Assembly: GCA_903914535.1 (NCBI GenBank)
Contig: CAIWPG010000078.1
Coordinates: 1 to 61,895 of the forward strand
Length of the DNA stretch: 61,895 bases
Source: an uncultured Oxalobacteraceae bacterium
Lineage (GTDB): Bacteria; Pseudomonadota; Gammaproteobacteria; Burkholderiales; Burkholderiaceae_D
Direction of reading: 5' to 3'
Below are positions 56,803-61,895 of this stretch, one piece after another; within the stretch, counting starts at the first letter, position 1, and every line of letters starts with the position of its first letter. The notes beneath the pieces are model-generated. The model worked only from the letters and a program-made list of their open reading frames with translations, was not told where the DNA came from and ran no database searches. Made by a program: the position numbers and the translations under genes.

Positions 56803-58794
56803 ATGTCTGACACTCAAATTGAAATTCTTGCAGGTAAAGAAGAAAGCCGCGTATTTCCACCCCCTGCTGCATTTCAAGCGCAAGCAAATGTATCAGGCAT
56901 GGATAGTTATCTGGCGCTGCGCGCTGAAGCTGTTAATGAGGAACAAAATTTTTGGGGTAAGCATGCTCGTGAGCAATTGAGCTGGCATAAACCCTTTACT
57001 AAAGTGCTGGATGAAACCAATGCACCGTTTTACACCTGGTTCGAAGATGGCGACATGAATGTGTCGTATAACTGTTTGGACGTGCATCTTGCTAACGGCA
57101 ATGCAGAAAAAACAGCAGTTATTTTTGAAGCGGATGATGGTACATCAACTAAAGTCACTTACCGTGAATTGCACGCAAAAGTATGTCAGTTTGCAAATGG
57201 TTTACGTTCACGTGGCATTAAAAAAGGTGACCGCGTTGTTATTTATATGCCAATGTCGGTAGAAGGTGTTGCTGCTATGCAAGCGTGTGCACGTATTGGT
57301 GCAACGCATTCTGTGGTATTTGGCGGATTCTCTGCTAAATCACTGCAAGAACGTGTAATTGATGCTGGTGCAGTTGCTATCATTACCTGCGATTATCAGG
57401 TTCGTGGCGGTAAGCAATTACCACTTAAAACCATTGTTGATGAAGCGTTTGCATTAGGTGGTTGTGATGCCGTTGAAAACGTCATCGTGTATCAGCGTAC
57501 CGGTGGCAGTGTTAATTGGAATGAGCGTGATATCTGGTTGCATGATCTGGTGAAAGATCAGCCAACTGAATGCGAACCTGAATGGGTCAGCGCAGAGCAT
57601 CCGCTCTTCATTTTGTACACATCCGGTTCTACCGGTAAACCAAAAGGCGTACAACACTCTTCCGGTGGTTATCTGTTGTGGGCCAAGCTCTCCATGCAAT
57701 GGGTATTCGATCTGAAACCAACCGATGTATTCTGGTGTACAGCCGATATCGGCTGGATTACCGGCCATACCTACATTGCTTATGGCCCGTTAGCCGCCGG
57801 TACGACGCAAATCGTCTTTGAAGGTATACCGACTTACCCGAACGCCGGGCGTTTCTGGAGCACTATTGAGAAACATAAAGCGACTATTTTCTATACTGCA
57901 CCAACTGCGATCCGCTCTTTAATTAAAGCGGCTGATGCTGATGCAGCTGTGCATCCGTCGAATTTTGATCTGAGTTCAGTACGTTTGCTGGGTTCTGTCG
58001 GTGAGCCGATTAATCCGGAAGCGTGGATGTGGTACTACAATAATGTGGGTCGCGAACTTTGCCCTATCGTTGATACTTTCTGGCAAACTGAAACAGGCGG
58101 AACCATGATGAGTCCGTTACCTGGTGCTACACCGCTGGTTCCGGGTTCCTGCACATTGCCATTGCCTGGTATTGCTGCGGCTATCGTTGATGAAGTCGGT
58201 CAGGAATTGCCGAATGGTCAGGGTGGTTTGCTGGTGGTAAAACGTCCATGGCCATCCATGATTCGTACTATCTGGAACGATCCTGAGCGTTACAAGAAAA
58301 GTTACTTCCCTGAAGAATTGGGCGGAACAACATATCTGGCTGGTGATGGTGCGATTCGTAATAAAGAAACAGGTTATTTCACTATCACCGGTCGTATTGA
58401 TGATGTGCTGAACGTTTCCGGTCACCGTATGGGTACTATGGAAATTGAATCCGCTCTGGTCGCGCATCCTTTGGTAGCAGAAGCTGCGGTGGTAGGCCGT
58501 CCGGATAATACGACCGGAGAAGCGATCTGCGCCTTCGTTGTATTAAAACGCAGTCGTCCGACCGGTGATGAAGCGCGTCAGATAGCAACGGAATTGCGTA
58601 ATTGGGTAGCGAAAGAAATCGGCCCGATTGCAAAACCAAAAGAAATCCGTTTCGGCGACAATTTGCCAAAAACCCGTTCAGGAAAAATCATGCGCCGTTT
58701 GCTGCGTATCCTGGCCAAAGGCGAAGAAATCACGCAAGACATCTCTACACTGGAAAATCCGGCAATTTTGGATCAGTTGAAAGACGCCGTATAA
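56803..58794 (+). CDS. acs: Acetyl-CoA synthetase (AMP-forming)
   Basis: A 663-residue enzyme activating acetate to acetyl-CoA through acetyl-AMP. The phosphate-binding loop is [12 protein letters not shown], other core motifs are [10 protein letters not shown] and [16 protein letters not shown], and the catalytic, acetylatable lysine is K628 in [11 protein letters not shown]. Length matches bacterial Acs (~650). Single gene with its own leader; a dispersed palindromic repeat follows. Confidence 0.97.
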   Translation: MSDTQIEILAGKEESRVFPPPAAFQAQANVSGMDSYLALRAEAVNEEQNFWGKHAREQLSWHKPFTKVLDETNAPFYTWFEDGDMNVSYNCLDVHLANGNAEKTAVIFEADDGTSTKVTYRELHAKVCQFANGLRSRGIKKGDRVVIYMPMSVEGVAAMQACARIGATHSVVFGGFSAKSLQERVIDAGAVAIITCDYQVRGGKQLPLKTIVDEAFALGGCDAVENVIVYQRTGGSVNWNERDIWLHDLVKDQPTECEPEWVSAEHPLFILYTSGSTGKPKGVQHSSGGYLLWAKLSMQWVFDLKPTDVFWCTADIGWITGHTYIAYGPLAAGTTQIVFEGIPTYPNAGRFWSTIEKHKATIFYTAPTAIRSLIKAADADAAVHPSNFDLSSVRLLGSVGEPINPEAWMWYYNNVGRELCPIVDTFWQTETGGTMMSPLPGATPLVPGSCTLPLPGIAAAIVDEVGQELPNGQGGLLVVKRPWPSMIRTIWNDPERYKKSYFPEELGGTTYLAGDGAIRNKETGYFTITGRIDDVLNVSGHRMGTMEIESALVAHPLVAEAAVVGRPDNTTGEAICAFVVLKRSRPTGDEARQIATELRNWVAKEIGPIAKPKEIRFGDNLPKTRSGKIMRRLLRILAKGEEITQDISTLENPAILDQLKDAV

Positions 58795-58877
58795 AAAACG
58801 GCAGTTGCATTTGATTTACAGCTTGAAATTGTTGTTGGGATGTTGCTGTTGGAATTATCAATGCAGGGATTGTTATT

Positions 58878-58982
58878 GTAGGCTGGGATGCTAATCCCGG
58901 CATGCGATTGACAATCCCTGTATGCGTTTTTACAGCATAAAATTCCTCTCCGGAATTGCTGGGATTGTCATCCCGGCCTACG
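58878..58982. repeat. Dispersed palindromic repeat, copy 3
   Basis: GTAGGCTGGGAT (from 58878) mirrors ATCCCGGCCTAC (to 58981); inner hairpins GGGAT-GCTA-ATCCC and GGGAT-TGTC-ATCCC replace the GGGAC/GTCCC stems of the other copies. Shares CCCGGCATGC with them. Lies between the convergent acs and flavoprotein genes. Confidence 0.75.
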
Positions 58983-59067
58983 ACTTTCCCAAGCCTGCGA
59001 CCTCCCCCCTGCATCGCTGAAACCGGAATGACGCATCAAACTGTGTCGTTCAGATATGCCGGTGTGG

Positions 59068-60687
59068 TCAGATTTTCGTTTTATCCGTCTGCCCGAAGCT
59101 GAGTGCAACCGCTTCAGCTACTCTGATTCCGTCTACTGCCGCAGATAAAATTCCACCTGCATATCCGGCACCTTCGCCGGCCGGGAATAAGCCGCGGGTA
59201 TTTAAACTCTGTAAGTCGTGATCATTGCGCTTGATACGAATCGGTGAGGATGTCCGGGTCTCTACGCCGGTTAATACGGCATCCGGCATGGCAAATCCAC
59301 GAATTTGTTTGTCAAATGCAGGCAGTGCTTCCCGTATCGCGTTAATGGCGTAATCCGGTAAGGCAGTACTTAAATCACCTAATAAAACACCTGGCTGATA
59401 AGACGGTTGTACGGAGCCGAGTACAGTGGAAGCCCGTCCTGCAATAAAATCACCAACTAATTGTCCGGGAGCATGGTAGTCAGAACCGCCTAATATATAG
59501 GCGTGTTTCTCCAGCGCACGTTGAAATGGCATACCAGCGAGAGCATGCCCCGGATAGTCGGCTGGTGTAATGCCTACAACAATAGCGCTGTTGGCATTAC
59601 GTTCGTTACGTGAATATTGACTCATACCGTTGGTTACTACGCTGTGCGGTTCGGATGTGGCTGCCACTACGGTACCGCCCGGGCACATACAAAAGCTATA
59701 TACCGAACGACCGTTGCTGGCATGGTGGACCAATTTATAGTCTGCGGCTCCAAGAATGGGGTTGCCTGCATTTTTACCAAAACGACAGCGATCAATAATG
59801 GATTGGGGATGTTCAATCCGGAATCCTACTGAAAATGGTTTTGCTTCTATGTACACGCCACGTTCAGATAGCATTTCAAAGGTATCTCTGGCACTGTGAC
59901 CGATGGCGAGCACAACGTGATCAGTACGTATTTGTTCGCCTCCAGCCAGTGTTACACCGCGTACTGCGTCATCTTCCCGAATAATATCAACGACTTTTTG
60001 ACCGAAGCGTACTTCGCCGCCCAATGAAATAATGGTCGCACGCATTTCTTCAACCATCTTAACAAGACGAAAGGTGCCGATATGCGGCTTGCTGACATAC
60101 ATAATCTCATCCGGAGCGCCAGCCTTTACAAATTCAGTTAATACTTTTCGTCCGTAATGCTTGGGATCTTTAATTTGACTATACAATTTTCCGTCAGAAA
60201 AAGTTCCTGCGCCACCTTCGCCAAACTGAACGTTGGATTCGCTGTCCAGTATTCCCTTGCGCCACAATCCCCACGTATCCTGGGTGCGTTCGCGTACTGC
60301 TTTACCGCGCTCAAGAATAATCGGACAGAATCCCATCTGCGCTAATAGTAAACCTGCAAATAAGCCACAGGGCCCGGTTCCAATAACTACCGGGCGCAGG
60401 CCTGGTTTATTGCTGGCATGCGTTACAAATTGGTATTGCGTATCCGGTTTGCGTGTGACGTTGCGATCAGCATCAAATTGAGTAATGAGTTGCTCGTCTT
60501 TCGTGGTCGCCACATCTAATGTATAGATGAGTTGTATTGAAGATTTTTTACGTGCATCGTAACTGCGTCGAAATACCTCAAAACTAAGCAACTCATCTTC
60601 TGCAATACCTAATTTGGTCAGAATGGCCTGGCGAATTGCGGTTTCAGGATGGTCTAGTGGTAGTTGAATGTCAGTCAAGCGCAGCAT
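59068..60687 (-). CDS. FAD-dependent dehydrogenase of the COG2509 type
   Basis: A 539-residue flavoprotein. The N-terminal ~100 residues form a separate domain (MLRLTDIQLPLDHPETAIRQ) seen in COG2509 proteins. The FAD-binding Rossmann motif is VIGTGPCGLFAGLLLAQMG near residue 100, followed by QFGEGGAGTFSDGKL and, at the C terminus, LFPAGEGAGYAGGILSAAVDG. The physiological substrate is unknown for this family. It is convergent with acs and is not part of an operon. Confidence 0.85.
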   Translation of the reverse strand: MLRLTDIQLPLDHPETAIRQAILTKLGIAEDELLSFEVFRRSYDARKKSSIQLIYTLDVATTKDEQLITQFDADRNVTRKPDTQYQFVTHASNKPGLRPVVIGTGPCGLFAGLLLAQMGFCPIILERGKAVRERTQDTWGLWRKGILDSESNVQFGEGGAGTFSDGKLYSQIKDPKHYGRKVLTEFVKAGAPDEIMYVSKPHIGTFRLVKMVEEMRATIISLGGEVRFGQKVVDIIREDDAVRGVTLAGGEQIRTDHVVLAIGHSARDTFEMLSERGVYIEAKPFSVGFRIEHPQSIIDRCRFGKNAGNPILGAADYKLVHHASNGRSVYSFCMCPGGTVVAATSEPHSVVTNGMSQYSRNERNANSAIVVGITPADYPGHALAGMPFQRALEKHAYILGGSDYHAPGQLVGDFIAGRASTVLGSVQPSYQPGVLLGDLSTALPDYAINAIREALPAFDKQIRGFAMPDAVLTGVETRTSSPIRIKRNDHDLQSLNTRGLFPAGEGAGYAGGILSAAVDGIRVAEAVALSFGQTDKTKI

Positions 60688-60766
60688 AAAGTGGATCCGG
60701 TATATATAAGGTGTTCAATAGGGCGCTATTTTACCGCATGCCTCATGCGCATAAAATAAAGGATTT

Positions 60767-60895
60767 AAATAGGGTCAGAGTCAATTTAATTATTAAGTTT
60801 TCTGTCTTTGTGATGTGGCTGTATTAAATGGGGTCAGCGTCAATTTAATTGGAGATGCAAGGTAACTTGTAATTAAATTGACTCTGACCCTATTT
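60767..60895. repeat. Inverted-repeat element (REP/MITE-like) with GGGTCAG termini
   Basis: Positions 60767-60792 (beginning AAATAGGGTCAGAGTC) are a perfect 26-bp inverted match to 60870-60895 (ending GACTCTGACCCTATTT). A third, direct copy GGGTCAGCGTCAATTTAATT starts at 60831, so a smaller nested palindrome is formed with the right arm. No transposase is inside. The GGGTCAGAGTC core resembles ends often seen with REP-associated transposases. Confidence 0.75.
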
Positions 60896-61023
60896 TATTT
60901 TTAGTGATGGTTACTGGCTGGTTTTGAGTTTGGTCGGTCGGGGGAGGTCAATGCCAGCCCGTTTTACTGATTGAGATAAAAAGACGGCGCACAAAAATAA
61001 TTGCAATGAATTAGCGAAAGTAC

Positions 61024-61052
61024 TTGCACAACGTGGAGTAGCTTGCTATAGT
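61024..61052 (+). promoter_or_regulatory. rrn upstream promoter
   Basis: TTGCAC (61024-61029), 17-nt spacer, TATAGT (61047-61052), followed by a GC-rich discriminator (TCGCCTCCCG). Lies about 490 nt before the 16S start. Confidence 0.65.
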
Positions 61053-61205
61053 TCGCCTCCCGTTGAAAGAGACGGGAAAAAAGCAAGACAGGCAGGAAGC
61101 GGCGGGGTAAGTGAAAGTCGAAAGACGGAAAGCGAAACCGGCGTGCAGGAAGAAGTGGCGGGAGTGATCGGTGCGGTGAGCTGGCAAGATTGAGTAAAAT
61201 AAGTG

Positions 61206-61234
61206 TTGACAGCGTGAAGTAAAACCCCGATAAT
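61206..61234 (+). promoter_or_regulatory. rrn downstream promoter
   Basis: TTGACA (61206-61211), 17-nt spacer, GATAAT (61229-61234). With the promoter at 61024 this gives the tandem arrangement usual for rRNA operons. Confidence 0.75.
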
Positions 61235-61334
61235 CTCGCTTCTGTGTTGCAGACGAACAAAACGCTTCGTTGCGAAGGTGGGAGATGGCGGAAGTTACGC
61301 GTCTTTACCGACACAGGCAGTCACGCAAGTGACG

Positions 61335-61345
61335 TTCTTTAACAA
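61335..61345 (+). promoter_or_regulatory. boxA-like antitermination site in the rRNA leader
   Basis: TTCTTTAACAA, close to the boxA consensus TGCTCTTTAACA, about 195 nt before the 16S start, where Nus factors bind the leader RNA. Confidence 0.65.
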
Positions 61346-61539
61346 CCTACAACCAATAAATGTGGGCATGTAATACAAGCAACGAGAACCTTCGGGTTAT
61401 CGGACACCAAGTATTAGATGTTCACGAAAAGAAATGAAATAGGATGTCGGCCGAAGCAATTTGGCCGGTAGCCTGTCAGTTAATTGAGTGAGCGATGGTC
61501 GTAACCGACCAGGGCCAGCAATGGCCACCAACAGGTATT

Positions 61540-61895
<356 letters not shown>

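Noticed and set aside
56669-56980. 103-codon open frame before acs
   Set aside because: Runs into acs in another frame and shows no family features; acs has a convincing start at 56803.
60964-61314. 116-codon open frame on the minus strand
   Set aside because: It covers the rRNA promoter region antisense, is rich in Leu, Phe, Arg and Ser from the base composition, and has no family-like features or ribosome site.

Overview
The window reads as a chromosomal segment of a betaproteobacterium of the order Burkholderiales, most likely near Oxalobacteraceae. The grounds are the start of a 16S rRNA gene at the right end, three trimeric porins of the Burkholderiales type, the gene neighbourhoods glyQ-glyS-gmhB-plsC, thrB-BPSS1780-DUF2782-polA, oxyR-recG and queA-tgt-yajC-secD-secF, and a moderate GC content. 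Genus cannot be fixed from what is visible. Almost all of the window is core genome. No prophage, intact insertion sequence, CRISPR array or tRNA gene was seen.

Layout from left to right. 1-2733: the 3' end of a large two-partner-secretion exoprotein gene and its outer-membrane transporter. 2775-8142 (minus): glyQ, glyS, gmhB, plsC and a YgjP-type metalloprotease. 8642-10597: a chemoreceptor. 11069-16822: a sugar (probably fructose) ABC uptake system with a RbsD/FucU mutarotase, a ROK repressor and a PfkB kinase, which together import, isomerise, phosphorylate and regulate one sugar. 16960-20748 (minus): glycolate oxidase glcDEF. 20927-24813 (minus): erpA, bactofilin, a coiled-coil membrane protein, argC, and rplM-rpsI. 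25438-31073: OsmC, BPSS1780 membrane protein, thrB, a DUF2782 protein and polA. 31487-34235: two porins. 34350-42469 (minus): a tripartite RND efflux pump followed by its probable two-component regulator. 42845-46864: a third porin, coq7, a ZIP metal transporter and oxyR. 47068-55170: recG, queA, tgt, yajC, secD, secF. 55479-60687: tsaD, acs and a COG2509 flavoprotein. 60767 to the end: a 26-bp inverted-repeat element, tandem rrn promoters and the first ~356 nt of a 16S rRNA gene.

The most notable non-coding signal is a compact, apparently independent small RNA gene on the minus strand at 25111-25218, just upstream of rplM. It has a TTGCAC-17-TATACT promoter, an internal helix, a CU-rich segment whose CCUC loop could pair with Shine-Dalgarno sequences, and a strong intrinsic terminator. 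Other signals outside genes are a dispersed palindromic repeat family at three gene 3' ends, a 26-bp perfect inverted repeat before the rRNA operon, seven 12-bp tandem repeats in front of oxyR, a region of competing helices upstream of yajC, and a perfect 11-bp inverted repeat upstream of the sugar operon that could be its operator.

All calls come from reading the sequence and from family knowledge; no database search was run. Start codons were moved from the longest reading frame where homologue length, signal peptides or ribosome binding sites argued for it.
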